A stretch of 64,000 bases of DNA from JASSUD01 sp031963405 (GCA_031963405.1 JASSUJ010000001.1:1798001-1862000); one strand, 5' to 3'; positions 53,455 to 63,583 are shown, numbered from the stretch's first letter. Numbers and translations: made by a program. Notes: a model not told the origin generated them from the sequence alone.

Positions 53455-53604
53455 TCGGTCTATCTTGGCTCAATAAAGCAAGGAATAAAAATCGTATGCT
53501 GACTATTGTAAAGTAAGCTTTATTGCGGGCTGCAAAGAAGTGAGCGAAGCGCTATCTTTTAGCCTTAATTTATAGAGCACTTGACCCTTTTTAAGGAGCA
53601 CCTG

Positions 53605-54072
53605 ATGACGGATTCTTTTTCAAAAAATGCTTCTTCTCTTCCGTCTACGTCTGTTGAAAATGACTTTGTTTTGATAGAGAGGGAAGAGGAGGTTTATAAG
53701 TTTTCATAAGGTAAGAATCAATATATCCAAGCGAAGCGCCAACTTAATTTTGAGTCGATTATTCCTCAGCTAGCCGCTGGTAAAATTATCGCCACTGATG
53801 AATACCCAGAAGAGCGATGCTTAACTACTAACGATCATATCTATGTTATCCAGATTGGGGAACATGCTTATGAAGTACCGTTTACGGAAGAAGAGCCAAA
53901 TATCATCTTCCTTAAAAATTTCTATCGAAGTAGAAAGATGGGTGCACGGCATTTAGGGATAAAAAGGAAGCCACAAAGACTTAAAAAATGGCTTAGAAAA
54001 AATACTGCGATTAACGTTTCTGTTTCAGTGGAAAACGTTTCTGTCTCTATATCGATTAACAAGCCCCGCTAG
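53605..54072 (+). pseudogene. Unknown ORF interrupted by an in-frame TAA
   Basis: ATG 53605 follows AAGGAG. It codes for 34 residues (MTDSFSKNASSLPSTSVEND, then FVLIEREEEVYKFS), meets TAA at 53707-53709, and continues open in the same frame for 120 more codons (IPQLAAGKIIATDEYPEERC, FTEEEPNIIFLKNFYR) to TAG at 54070. The tail is basic, then VSVSVENVSVSISI. Probably a point-mutated pseudogene; programmed readthrough cannot be excluded. No family recognised. Confidence 0.5.
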
Positions 54073-54108
54073 AGACGCGTTTTTATTTTATAAAGTAGCT
54101 TTTTCGTT

Positions 54109-54624
54109 TTGCATTTAAGACTGAGTAGGGCAAGCCGTTTTTTTGTTCATCAGTTATTCGACTCTAAAGATAAATTCCGTCTCCTGGAAAAATACCAATG
54201 GCGCGGGATGGACTTCGAAACGCAAGCCGAACACATCAAGCAGCTCACCGAGCGTTATCACGTCGCTTATATCGGTATCGATACGACCGGGATGGGGCAA
54301 GGCGTGTTTCAGCTGGTGCGGCGTTTCTTCCCGGCGGTAACAGGTCTCAATTATTCCCCTGACGTCAAAAGCCGCTTAGTACTCAAAGGCCAAGCGGTCA
54401 TTCGCCGCCAGCGATTAGCGTTTGATGCCAGTTGGACTGATTTAGCCCAAGCCTTCATGAGCATCCGCCAAACCTTAACCGCCAGTGGGCGGCAAGTCAC
54501 TTATCAAGCCAATCGTAACGAAACCACCGGCCACGCTGATCTAGCTTGGGCTTGTTTGCATGCGCTCGATCATGAGCCGCTAGACGGGATGAACGCAGCT
54601 GGTTTTATGGAGTTTTACTCATGA
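54109..54624 (+). pseudogene. Phage terminase large subunit, C-terminal fragment
   Basis: From about KFRLLEKYQWRGMDFETQAEHI this matches the nuclease half of P2 gpP-type terminases (YIGIDTTGMGQGVFQLVRRFFP, GHADLAWACLHAL, GFMEFYS). The ATPase half is missing; the first 20 residues look like unrelated filler. Its stop overlaps the start of the portal gene as in P2-like phages. Confidence 0.8.
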
Positions 54625-55538
54625 GCATTGAAAGCTTTACTTTCGGTGAGCCGATGCCTGCGCTCAATCAGGCGGAAATGTTGGATTATCTCGAATGTTG
54701 GATGAATGGTAAGTGGTTTGAGCCACCGATGAGTTGGGCGGGTCTGGCTAAATCGTTTCAGGCCAGTACGCATCACAGCTCGGCGATTTACTTTAAATGC
54801 AAGGTTTTAACGTCATCATTTATCCCGCATCCGTGGCTCTCCCGAGAGGCGTTTAGTCGGTTGGCGCTGGATTTTCTCGTGTTTGGGAATGCTTACCTAG
54901 AAAAACGATACAACCGACTGGGACAAGTGATCGAACTCCGGCATGTCCCAGCTAAATACATGCGGCGCGGGGTTGATCTAAAAACTTATTACTTCGTCAG
55001 AGGGTGGCAACAAGAACATCACTTTAAGCGAGACAGCATCTTGCATTTAATGGAGCCGGATATTAATCAAGAAGTGTACGGCCTACCCGAATACTTAGGT
55101 GCATTACATGCAGCTTGGTTGAATGAATCGGCAACCTTGTTTCGGCGCAAATATTACGAGAATGGCAGCCATGCCGGTTTTATTCTGTATATGACGGATG
55201 CCGCACACCAGGAGGCCGATGTGAATGGCTTACGGCAAGCCCTGAAAGAAAGCAAAGGGCCAGGCAACTTTAGAAACCTGTTTATTTATGCACCGAATGG
55301 CAAAAAAGATGGGCTGCAGCTGATTCCGGTTTCGGAAGTTACCGCGAAGGATGAGTTTTTTAATATCAAGAATGTCACACGGGATGATTTACTCGCTGCG
55401 CATCGCGTGCCGCCGCAGTTATTAGGCATTGTGCCGGGCAATACCGGCGGCTTTGGGGCAGCGGATACCGCTGCTAAGCTTTTTACTCAGCATGAGATTC
55501 AACCATTGCAAGCGCGTTTTACTGAGTTGAATAGATGA
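54621..55538 (+). pseudogene. P2-like portal protein gpQ, C-terminally truncated
   Basis: 305 aa of a normally about 340-350 aa protein. SAIYFKCKVLTSSFIPHPWLSR, DFLVFGNAYLEKRYNRLGQVIELRHVPAKYMRR, YGLPEYLGALHAAWLNESATLFRRKYYENGSHAGFI and RVPPQLLGIVPGNTGGFG are typical gpQ segments. It stops after ARFTELNR, short of the conserved end. It was once part of a packaging module running rightwards. Confidence 0.8.
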
Positions 55539-55838
55539 TTAGATAAGAAAGTCATCAAGTTTAAAGCTGATTAAATCTTCGCTTTCGACAGACAATTAAT
55601 ATTCGATGGTCTTAACCTGTTTTAGATGAGCAGTAAGCGGGTTTTTAACCGCTGACGCTCATTGCCGCCTCAGCAAACGGCGGGACAGTATCTACTTATC
55701 TTGCTGATTCATGGTACCAGAGCGGTACTATCTAAAGCACGGGACAAAGGCTCATGAACGAACGTACTAAAGAGATGATGAATTAAGACACTGTGACGGA
55801 CCAGTGCCTGAACATTGGCCACATCACCATAATTCAAA
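55539..55838. other. Phage remnant, no clear gene
   Basis: A minus-strand open frame (55709-56041) overlaps the chitin-binding gene in another frame; its lower part (YANNLNYGDVANVQALVRHS) is protein-like but not identifiable. Confidence 0.3.
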
Positions 55839-56060
55839 TTATTTGCATACGCCATCATCTCGCCAAGGCTCGCCTCGCCATCCTTCAGCACCTGGCTTGT
55901 TGTCAGCTTCCGCATGCCACTTTGCTGTATAGGCGCGCCCATCCCTCTGAACCTTGTCGCCAGCCTTATAACTGCGAGGCTCCCATTCAGCAGGTGCGCG
56001 ACTCTCCAACGGCTTGTAACTAGAACTAATATTGCTGGCACTCACTCTATTGCTTTCCAT
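55839..56060 (-). CDS. Small protein with chitin-binding (type 3) module
   Basis: 73 aa; the ATG is preceded by GAGGAG at good spacing. Residues about 26-70 (WEPRSYKAGDKVQRDGRAYTAKWHAEADNKPGAEGW) fit the CBM5/12 chitin-binding domain: W..., Y-x-A-G-D-x-V, G-x-x-Y-x-A-K-W, N-x-P-G. No signal peptide and no catalytic domain. It may be the stand-alone end of a lost chitinase or phage protein, or a small chitin binder. Notable if the host is a fungus. Confidence 0.65.
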   Translation of the reverse strand: MESNRVSASNISSSYKPLESRAPAEWEPRSYKAGDKVQRDGRAYTAKWHAEADNKPGAEGWRGEPWRDDGVCK

Positions 56061-56585
56061 AGCTAGCTCCTCAACAGATTAAATGTTCCAATCAGATTTA
56101 CAAGACAACCCTCAATTCTCAGCAAACTTGTAAAGCTTTTTTATTTTTATCAGTTAAGAGCACACTTAGTTATACGTTGTGTCACTGAAAATAGCAGGTT
56201 ACGAAATTCCATATAGGGAGGACGTTACTGCTGTTTTATTGGGGCGGTGCTTGATCGCCAGATAGAGAGATTAGTCAGTGTGCCGCTGTTTTTTTGAACA
56301 TGAGGCACAGGACACTTCGCCCATTTATATCCCCTCAGAAGATTTTATAAGGGCTTTCTTTGCCCTTGCTTGAGGCGTACCTACCAACAAACCCTAATAA
56401 CGGCAGTGCCCCTCCCACCTGCGACTTTCACAAAAAAGCTTATTTTTAACGCGCCCTTAGCTAGTCTGAAAAGGCCAGATAACAAGATGTTTGGGGAATT
56501 TTTGACGTCTTAAAAATAACGCGTTTCGACGCAAAATAACGCATTTTGATGCAGCCAAGGCGATGGCCTCTGCCAACTCTTTCTA
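56061..56585. other. Non-coding part of the element with a 20-bp tandem repeat
   Basis: No gene. 56513-56532 and 56533-56552 are two tandem 20-mers, AAAATAACGCGTTTCGACGC and AAAATAACGCATTTTGATGC. Confidence 0.5.
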
Positions 56586-56586
56586 T

Positions 56587-56918
56587 GTATGGGGTAAAAA
56601 AAGAGGTTACAAAGGTAACATCTTCAAAAAAATGAACGTAAATTATTGATATATAAAGATAAATTTGAAATTAAAAAAGGTAACAAATAGGTAACAAGCA
56701 AGTAACAAAACGGGTAACAAAAAAATAACTCTCACATTTAATTCCGTTTACCCATTTTTGATGAGGCACTCACTGATTAGGTAAAGAAAGTTACGTGTTA
56801 CTTTAATGTTACCTTTTTGTAACCTTTCTATATGTAATATAAGTCATTGATTTTTATAGTATTTTTCTATTTTTTTAATATTTGTTACCTTTGTAACCTT
56901 TTTTTTTACCCCTTCCAT
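56587..56918. repeat. Iteron-like GGTAAC/GTTACC cluster within inverted repeats
   Basis: GGTAAC-type words at 56614, 56679, 56690, 56701 (AGTAAC) and 56713, then inverted GTTAC/GTTACC at 56797, 56808 and 56884, and GTAACC at 56819 and 56893. The outer ends (TATGGGGTAAAAAAAGAGG, then TTACAAAGGTAAC; and its reverse near 56884-56918) are inverted copies. It resembles a replication origin or a multi-site operator. No replication gene is adjacent. Confidence 0.55.
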
Positions 56919-57213
56919 AATTTTTTATATGGGCTGGTTTTAATGAGAGGAAAGGGGAAATATTTTTACGCGCAAAAGATACTCAGCATAGGTGAGTCAT
57001 TGCTTGATGAAAAACAAGGGAGTGGGATTAGAAAAATTACGGGACGAAGGAGAATGGATAATTCTAAATTTGTTTTTAAGGATACAGCTAAATTACACCT
57101 AAACTGACCTTATTTTGAGCCAAAATGAGCTGTTATATACTTTGTTTGCATTTTTCGAGTTATGCAAGGTATTGATTTATAAGGAAAATTTTATAAGCTT
57201 ATTTTATAAGCAG

Positions 57214-57451
57214 GGACTGAAAATCCGCGTGTCGGTGGTTCGATCCCGCCCCAGGCCACCATCCTAAAGTTTCAATCTATCTCTCCTTTCTGCTTTAAAA
57301 CTCCGCTTAAGCTGATCTACTTGTTATGGGCTTGCCCCCTCCTTGCCGTACTGATGTACTGGCAGCAAAGGCATTTCTTGCTATGGGGGTTATGCAAAGG
57401 TTCCTTAATACTTCAATCTATACCCAATGCCACCTTCGGTTAGCAAATGCT
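57214..57451 (+). repeat. Right copy of the direct repeat, with tRNA-Phe 3' fragment
   Basis: Begins GGACTGAAAATCCGCG, the anticodon arm of tRNA-Phe, continues through T arm, acceptor and CCA (to about 57261), a repeat element, and ends within the intact kdpE 3' end. Nearly identical to 51199-51434. Confidence 0.85.
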
Positions 57452-58094
57452 CAGGCCGAGTGGGGTCGTGCTCTAGTTTGCGGCGTAGGTTGCTCATATA
57501 GATGCGCAAGTAGTGGGGGCTATCAATATGGCTAGGTCCCCATACTTCCTTAAGTAGCTGCCTTTGGGTCATGACTTTGCCTGGGTTGCTAACTAGAACG
57601 GTGAGTAGCCGATATTCGGTCGACGTGAGATGTACCTCTTGCGTTCCTTTTTTTACAGTCCGATCGGTTAAGTTCATTTGAATTTCGCCAAATTGCACGA
57701 GTGGAGTATCTGTAATATCAAGGTGGCGACGCCTTAACAAGGCGCGCATGCGGGCAAGTAGCTCAGCCACGCCAAAAGGCTTAATCAGGTAGTCGTCTGC
57801 GCCTGCATCAAGCGCTGCCACCTTATCGGTCTCATCAGTTCGTGCAGAGAGTACGAGCACTGGCTTAGACAGCCAAGTGCGCAAGTCTCGAATAATTTCG
57901 ATGCCATCTCTATCAGGCAGTCCAAGATCAAGAATCAGCAGATCGGGGCGTCGCGTGCCGGCTTCTATCAGTCCACGCTTCCCATCTGCTGCTTCAAATA
58001 CGCAAAACCCTTCACTGTGTAGCGCCGTGTGGATGAAGCGTCTAATGGATGAGTCGTCTTCGATAACTAATACGGTAGGAGTGTGGCTGCTCAT
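57405..58094 (-). CDS. kdpE: KdpE potassium-response regulator
   Basis: OmpR-type regulator, 229 aa. Receiver with VIEDDSSIRRFI, phospho-acceptor in DLLILDLGLPDRDG, KPFGVAELLARMRALLRR, and a winged-helix output domain (HLTSTEYRLLTVLVSNPGKVMTQRQLLKEVWG...YLRIYMSNLRRKLE). Activates kdpFABC under potassium limitation. Last gene of the kdp cluster. Confidence 0.95.
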   Translation of the reverse strand: MSSHTPTVLVIEDDSSIRRFIHTALHSEGFCVFEAADGKRGLIEAGTRRPDLLILDLGLPDRDGIEIIRDLRTWLSKPVLVLSARTDETDKVAALDAGADDYLIKPFGVAELLARMRALLRRRHLDITDTPLVQFGEIQMNLTDRTVKKGTQEVHLTSTEYRLLTVLVSNPGKVMTQRQLLKEVWGPSHIDSPHYLRIYMSNLRRKLEHDPTRPEHLLTEGGIGYRLKY

Positions 58095-58123
58095 CGTAAT
58101 TTTCCCTCAGAACCTGTTTAGCG

Positions 58124-60874
58124 TTAGTAAGGAGAGGGGGGCTCTTCCAAGGAGGGTGGGGTCCCTTGAGGAAGGGTGAAAATAAAATGCGCACCGTGTG
58201 GCACCACGGGTACTGCATGTATGTGGCCACCATGCGCTGCCATAATGGTTTTGCATATGGCTAAGCCAAGCCCTATGCCAGGCGTAGTCGATTCGGTTTG
58301 TCCGCGTGTGAATTTCTCAAAAATGATCTCTTCCTTATCAGTAGGTAAACCCGGTCCGTTATCGATGACAGAAACTTCAAGTTGAGCTTCTCGCATGACT
58401 GCGGTAATGCGTACCGCTGCATGGGGCGGCGTGTATTTAGCCGCATTCTCAAGCAGGTTGACTAAGACGCGTTCGATCAGCGCAGCGTCAAATTCGACTA
58501 AGGGTAGCGCTGAGGGTAAATCAACGGTGAGCTTACGTTTTCCGAAAGTTAATTCGGCAGTGCGTAAAGCTGTTCCTATGACTTCTTCTAGCGGCTGCCA
58601 TTGTTTATTCAATTTAATGCCGCCAGCTTGCAGGCGCGCCATATCAAGTAGGTTATTGACTAAGGCATTCATCCGTCCGGCTAAGTCACGCATGATCTGC
58701 ACCGTTTCTTGTTCTTCGGCGTGCAGCGTGGAGCGTTTCATCAGCAATGTATCGGCAAAACCAATAAGTGCAGTTAAAGGGGTGCGTAGGTCATGAGAGA
58801 CCGCTGCTAGCACGGAATTGCGCAGCCGCTCAGCTTCCATGCTTAACTGAGCTTGTTGCGCAACGTCTACGTAATGCACCCGCTCAAGGGCCAGCGCAAT
58901 CAAGGCGGCAAAGGTGGAAAGCAGGCGTTGTTGCTCAGGAATCTGCATCCAGCGTGCAACTTTAGGCTCAATCGCTAATACACCGCGTACGCGCATCGGT
59001 GCCTTAAGAGGCAAATAAAGCATGGGCGAAGCGGGTAGGGTGTCGGTTGAAAATCCTGCTGCTTGTTCATGGTCATAGGCCCACTGCGCAATGCTAAGGT
59101 CAGTTGTCATGGGTGGCGCAGGGCGTTGAGTGGAACGCTCTAGTAGACGATTAATAGGAGCGCGAGCTGCACTTTGAAGGCCTACAGGGCTGAGGTTTCC
59201 ATCTAAGCCAGGTAGAAGAATCACCGTATTGGCGGCGAATATCCGTTGCATCGAGCGAGCGCTAATTTCAGCAATTTGCTCGGGCACCAGGGCGGTAGAT
59301 AATTCGCGTGACATTTCGTATAGCGTTTGCGCACGTGCTTCGCGGCTATTTGCCACGCGTGCTTGGAATTTAAGATTGGCCATGAGCTGCCCAATCACAA
59401 GCGCCACACTCAACATCACGGCAAAAGTCACTAAGTACTGAATATCAGCCACGCTGAAGGATAAACGTGGTGGGACGAAGAAAAAATCAAAGGCCCCGAC
59501 CGAGAGAAAAGCAGCCAGCACTGCCGGGCCGCGGCCAAAGCGCAGCGCTACTCCAACTACTGCGACTAAAAACAGCATCACACCATTGGCCAGATCAAGT
59601 GCTCGATGCAAAGGAATCATCAGCAAGGTAGTCAATGCACAAATGGCGGTACTGCCTAAATAGTGCTTCCAGTTGACTGCCTGCGCGATGATCGTTAGAT
59701 CGGGGCGGGCCTGCTCACGAGAAGTTTGTGCTTGGGCAATTTGGATCACATCAAGCTCAGGTGCCGCACTGGTCAGGCGCTCAGCAAAGGATTTGCGCCA
59801 GCTAAAAAAATACCGTGCGCTGGGCCGACTTCCTATGACTACGCGTGACAAATTATGCTTGCGTGCATACTCAGCCGCGGCCCGGGCTTCATTATGGTCT
59901 GCCACCGTGGCAGTTTCGGCACCTAATGTATGGGCAGTTTTAAGGACGAGCAAAATACGCTGGCGCGCGGCATCAGGCAGGCGTTGCAACTTTGGGGTCT
60001 CAACGTAGATGGCATGCCACGGGCACGTAAGCTGTGCTGCGATGCGAGCCGCGTTGCGCACGACTTGTTCGGCATTGGCTTGTGGGCCTATGCATACCAG
60101 CATGCTCTCACGGGCTTGCCACACTGGCTCTACGTCTTGAGCACGGCGGTACTGGCGCATCTGCTCATCTACGCGGTCGGCAGTGCGCCGTAGTGCCAGC
60201 TCTCGTAAGGCAAGTAGATTGCCTTTGCGAAAGAAATGCCGCTGTGCCTGTTTAGCCTGTTGCGGCAGATAAACCTTTCCTTCTGCGAGCCGCTGCAATA
60301 ATTCATTGGTCGGTAAATCGACCAGCACAATTTCATGAGCCTCATCAAATACGTGATCTGGTACGGTTTCCCGCACCTGAATGCCGGTGATACTGCCAAC
60401 GACATCATTCAGGCTAAGGATATGTTGCACATTGACCGTGGTATACACAGTGATGCCTGCGTTGAGCAATTCCTCCACGTCTTGCCAACGCTTGGGATGG
60501 CGTGCATTGCGCAAATTACACAGATTAGTATGGGCTAATTCGTCAATCAAAATGAGCGCGGGACGACGAGCGAGCGCCGCATCCAAATCGAATTCGCGCA
60601 AGTGTGCGCCCCGGTAATTGACGTCTTTGAGAGGTAGGCGCTCCAATCCCTCAGTCATTGTTTCTGTTTCACGTCGGCCATGTGTTTCTATCACGCCAAT
60701 CACAACGTCAACCTTTTGCAAGCGCTGTTGCTGCGCTGCGGCGAGCATGGCGTAGGTTTTGCCAACGCCTGCCGAGGCACCGAAGAAAATTTTTAATTTG
60801 CCGCGTGCAGTGCGCTCTTCTTGCTCGTTAATCTTGCTTAGAAGCTCGTCAGGGTCAGGGCGCTGATTGGTCAT
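58124..60874 (-). CDS. kdpD: KdpD sensor kinase
   Basis: 916 aa. N-terminal KdpD domain with Walker A GASAGVGKTYAML and ILIDELAHTN, a universal-stress-protein-like domain (RVVIGSRPSARYFFSWRKS), four membrane helices around 400-500, a GAF-like part, the H-box VSHDLRTPLTALIGFADTL, and an ATPase domain with LLENAAKYTPPHAAV and PGIGLGLAICKTIMAAHGG. Complete. 29 bp ahead of kdpE. Confidence 0.96.
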   Translation of the reverse strand: MTNQRPDPDELLSKINEQEERTARGKLKIFFGASAGVGKTYAMLAAAQQQRLQKVDVVIGVIETHGRRETETMTEGLERLPLKDVNYRGAHLREFDLDAALARRPALILIDELAHTNLCNLRNARHPKRWQDVEELLNAGITVYTTVNVQHILSLNDVVGSITGIQVRETVPDHVFDEAHEIVLVDLPTNELLQRLAEGKVYLPQQAKQAQRHFFRKGNLLALRELALRRTADRVDEQMRQYRRAQDVEPVWQARESMLVCIGPQANAEQVVRNAARIAAQLTCPWHAIYVETPKLQRLPDAARQRILLVLKTAHTLGAETATVADHNEARAAAEYARKHNLSRVVIGSRPSARYFFSWRKSFAERLTSAAPELDVIQIAQAQTSREQARPDLTIIAQAVNWKHYLGSTAICALTTLLMIPLHRALDLANGVMLFLVAVVGVALRFGRGPAVLAAFLSVGAFDFFFVPPRLSFSVADIQYLVTFAVMLSVALVIGQLMANLKFQARVANSREARAQTLYEMSRELSTALVPEQIAEISARSMQRIFAANTVILLPGLDGNLSPVGLQSAARAPINRLLERSTQRPAPPMTTDLSIAQWAYDHEQAAGFSTDTLPASPMLYLPLKAPMRVRGVLAIEPKVARWMQIPEQQRLLSTFAALIALALERVHYVDVAQQAQLSMEAERLRNSVLAAVSHDLRTPLTALIGFADTLLMKRSTLHAEEQETVQIMRDLAGRMNALVNNLLDMARLQAGGIKLNKQWQPLEEVIGTALRTAELTFGKRKLTVDLPSALPLVEFDAALIERVLVNLLENAAKYTPPHAAVRITAVMREAQLEVSVIDNGPGLPTDKEEIIFEKFTRGQTESTTPGIGLGLAICKTIMAAHGGHIHAVPVVPHGAHFIFTLPQGTPPSLEEPPSPY

Positions 60875-60900
60875 AGCAAATATGATTTCTTTCGATTTAT

Positions 60901-61479
60901 TCAGTGTTTCTTCAGGTTGTCCAACGCTAAGTTTAGTTTCAGCACATTAACTCTGGGTTCGCCAAGCAGATGCCATTGCCTACCTTGCGTGTATTGCTCG
61001 ATGAGTTGGTGCACTTGCGTGCTTGGCAGATGACGCTGGCGTGCAACTCGCTCGGCTTGATAAAGGGCTGCTGCAACGCTGATATGAGGGTCGAGGCCGC
61101 TGGCTGATGCAGTCACTAAATCTACTGGAATAGGCGCTGTGTTGTGTGGGTCAGCTACGTGTAAAGCGTTGATACGTGCTTTAACAGCTTCAACGAGGGC
61201 GGGGTTCAGTGGCCCTTGATTGGAGCCCGTTGAGCCAGTGGCGTTGTATGGATTGGGCGTGGTCGCTGATGGTCGGCCCCAGAAATAGCTGGGGCCAGTG
61301 AAGTTTTGCCCGATTAATTCAGATCCTATCAGTGTGCCATTTTTGCTGATTAGGCTGCCGTTAGCTTGGCTGGGGAAAAGATTGTGGCCGAGGCCAGTGA
61401 CGACAAGCGGATAAATGAGGCCGGTGATGAGTGACAGTAAGATAAATACTGAAACTGCCGGTCTAAGTAGTGTTTTCAT
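60901..61479 (-). CDS. kdpC: Potassium-transporting ATPase subunit KdpC
   Basis: 192 aa with one N-terminal helix (VFILLSLITGLIYPLVVTGLGH), SELIGQNFTGPSYFWGRPSATTPNPYNATGSTGSNQGPLN, and DLVTASASGLDPHISVAAALYQAERVARQR near the C-terminus. Stabilises KdpAB. Confidence 0.96.
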   Translation of the reverse strand: MKTLLRPAVSVFILLSLITGLIYPLVVTGLGHNLFPSQANGSLISKNGTLIGSELIGQNFTGPSYFWGRPSATTPNPYNATGSTGSNQGPLNPALVEAVKARINALHVADPHNTAPIPVDLVTASASGLDPHISVAAALYQAERVARQRHLPSTQVHQLIEQYTQGRQWHLLGEPRVNVLKLNLALDNLKKH

Positions 61480-61494
61480 AGCAGGCCAGATAGA

Positions 61495-63561
61495 TTAAGT
61501 GAGTTGCAAAACAACAAGCAGTAAATCAATCAGCTTGATGCCGATAAAGGGAGCTACCAGCCCACCGGCGCCGTATATCAGCAGATTGCGTCGCAGTAAG
61601 GCCGCAGCGCCTAAAGGCCGGTATGCCAACCCTTTGAGCGCCATGGGCAGGAGAAAAATAATGCTGAGCGCATTAAAAATAACGGCTGACAAAATGGCCG
61701 AGGAGGGGCTGGCAAGCGCCATGAGATTGAGTGCGTTGAGCTGCGGATAGGTGGTGGCGAAAGCGGCAGGAATAATCGTGAAGTATTTGGCTAGGTCGTT
61801 GGCAATGCTAAAGGTGGTGAGGGAGCCGCGCGTCATAAGCATTTGCTTGCCAATTTCGACGATCTCAATCAGTTTAGTTGGATTGGAATCCAGGTCCACC
61901 ATATTGCCGGCTTCTTTCGCCGCTTGTGTGCCGGAATTCATGGCGACTGCCACATCAGCTTGGGCTAAGGCTGGCGCATCGTTAGTGCCGTCGCCGGTCA
62001 TGGCGACGAGCTGGCCTTCTGCCTGGTATTGACGGATGAGCTTTAGCTTAGCTTCGGGCGTTGCTTCGGCAAGAAAATCATCGACTCCTGCTTCCGCGGC
62101 GATAGCCGCTGCGGTGAGACGATTGTCGCCGGTGATCATGACGGTTTTGATGCCCATGCGGCGTAGCTCAGCGAAGCGCTCTTTGATACCGCTTTTGACG
62201 ATATCTTTCAGTTCCACCACACCAAGTGCGCGTCCATTTTGCGCGACGACCAGCGGGGTGCTACCGCGCCGAGCGACGTTGGCTATCTGATGTGTCAGGC
62301 TTTGCGGAAAGTCGTTGCCTTGCTCTTCTACCCAGCGTTGGATGGCATCTGCGGCGCCTTTGCGGATAGCGCAGTCGGGGTAATCTATCCCGCTCATACG
62401 GGTGGTTGCGGTGAAAGGGATAAAAGTGATGTTCAACGCTTGTGCATTAGGTTGATGAGCGGGGTATTGCTGCGTAGCCAAGGCGACGATAGAGCGTCCT
62501 TCTGGTGTTTCATCAGCGAGGGAAGCAAGCTGGGCTGCCGCAGCGAGTTCAGCTGCGCTTACGCCGGGCGCAGGCAGAAAGTCTGAGGCCTGGCGATTAC
62601 CAAGGGTGATGGTGCCCGTCTTATCAAGCAGCAGCACATCTACATCGCCGGCTGCTTCTACAGCTCGCCCTGAAGTAGCAATAACATTTTTTTGCAGCAT
62701 GCGGCTCATACCCGCGATACCAATTGCTGAGAGTAAGCCACCGATAGTGGTTGGTATCAGGCAGACGAGCAGTGCAACCAGTACGGTGATACTGACTGGC
62801 TGACCAGCTTGGGAAACGATGACGCTGAAGATTGAATAAGGCAGAAGTGTGGCTGTGACGCCCAGAAAAACGATGGTCAAGGCGACTAGCAAAATGGTTA
62901 AAGCGATTTCATTAGGGGTTTTTTGTCGCTTGGCGCCTTCTACCATAGCAATCATGCGGTCTAAAAAGGCTTCGCCAGGGTTGGCGGTGATACGCACCAC
63001 AATCCAATCAGATAGCACGCGTGTGCCGCCTGTGACTGCCGAGAAATCTCCACCCGATTCGCGTATGACAGGTGCAGATTCGCCGGTAATGGCGGATTCA
63101 TCGACTGAAGCCACCCCTTCGATAATCTCGCCGTCGGCAGGAATTAATTCGTCTGCGCTGATCAGCACCACATCGCCACGGCGCAGGTCAGTGGAAGCGA
63201 CCAGCTTAAATGTGGCACCGTAGTGTGGCTCTTCTAGCTTTTTCGCCATGACCGTTTGTTGGATGCCACGTAGTGACGCTGCTTGCGCTTTGCTGCGTCC
63301 TTCAGCAAGGGCTTCAGCAAAATTCGCGAACAGCACAGTAAACCACAGCCACAAGGTAATAGAGAGGATAAAACCAGTAGAGCTTTCTCCATGCGTAAAT
63401 AAGGCTTGTAAGAGTAGCGCGGTGGTTAAGATGCTGCCGGCATATACCACAAACATCACTGGATTGCGTAGCTGTACCCAGGGTGCGAGCTTTTTGAAGG
63501 CATCGACGATGGCTGGTTTAACTAGCGCTGGGTCGAACATGGTTAGGGTTTTGCGTGACAT
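61495..63561 (-). CDS. kdpB: Potassium-transporting P-type ATPase subunit KdpB
   Basis: 688 aa. Actuator TGESAPV, phosphorylation motif DKTGTITLGNRQ, KGAADAIQRW nucleotide-binding region, VAMTGDGTNDAPALAQADVAVAMNSGTQAAKEAGNMVDLDSNPTKL. All catalytic motifs present. 15 bp ahead of kdpC; separated from kdpA by about 120 bp holding a hairpin repeat. Confidence 0.97.
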   Translation of the reverse strand: MSRKTLTMFDPALVKPAIVDAFKKLAPWVQLRNPVMFVVYAGSILTTALLLQALFTHGESSTGFILSITLWLWFTVLFANFAEALAEGRSKAQAASLRGIQQTVMAKKLEEPHYGATFKLVASTDLRRGDVVLISADELIPADGEIIEGVASVDESAITGESAPVIRESGGDFSAVTGGTRVLSDWIVVRITANPGEAFLDRMIAMVEGAKRQKTPNEIALTILLVALTIVFLGVTATLLPYSIFSVIVSQAGQPVSITVLVALLVCLIPTTIGGLLSAIGIAGMSRMLQKNVIATSGRAVEAAGDVDVLLLDKTGTITLGNRQASDFLPAPGVSAAELAAAAQLASLADETPEGRSIVALATQQYPAHQPNAQALNITFIPFTATTRMSGIDYPDCAIRKGAADAIQRWVEEQGNDFPQSLTHQIANVARRGSTPLVVAQNGRALGVVELKDIVKSGIKERFAELRRMGIKTVMITGDNRLTAAAIAAEAGVDDFLAEATPEAKLKLIRQYQAEGQLVAMTGDGTNDAPALAQADVAVAMNSGTQAAKEAGNMVDLDSNPTKLIEIVEIGKQMLMTRGSLTTFSIANDLAKYFTIIPAAFATTYPQLNALNLMALASPSSAILSAVIFNALSIIFLLPMALKGLAYRPLGAAALLRRNLLIYGAGGLVAPFIGIKLIDLLLVVLQLT

Positions 63562-63583
63562 CCTGTTGTCCTTTGCTGGTTAG

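Noticed and set aside
55709..56041. Minus-strand ORF of 110 aa overlapping the chitin-binding ORF
   Set aside because: The chitin-binding frame has the better ribosome site and a recognisable domain; kept only as a note on the phage remnant.
56847..57107. Plus-strand ORF of 86 aa in the AT-rich end of the prophage
   Set aside because: Start lies inside the iteron region, N-terminus is poly-Phe/Ile/Tyr as expected from AT-rich noncoding DNA, no ribosome site.
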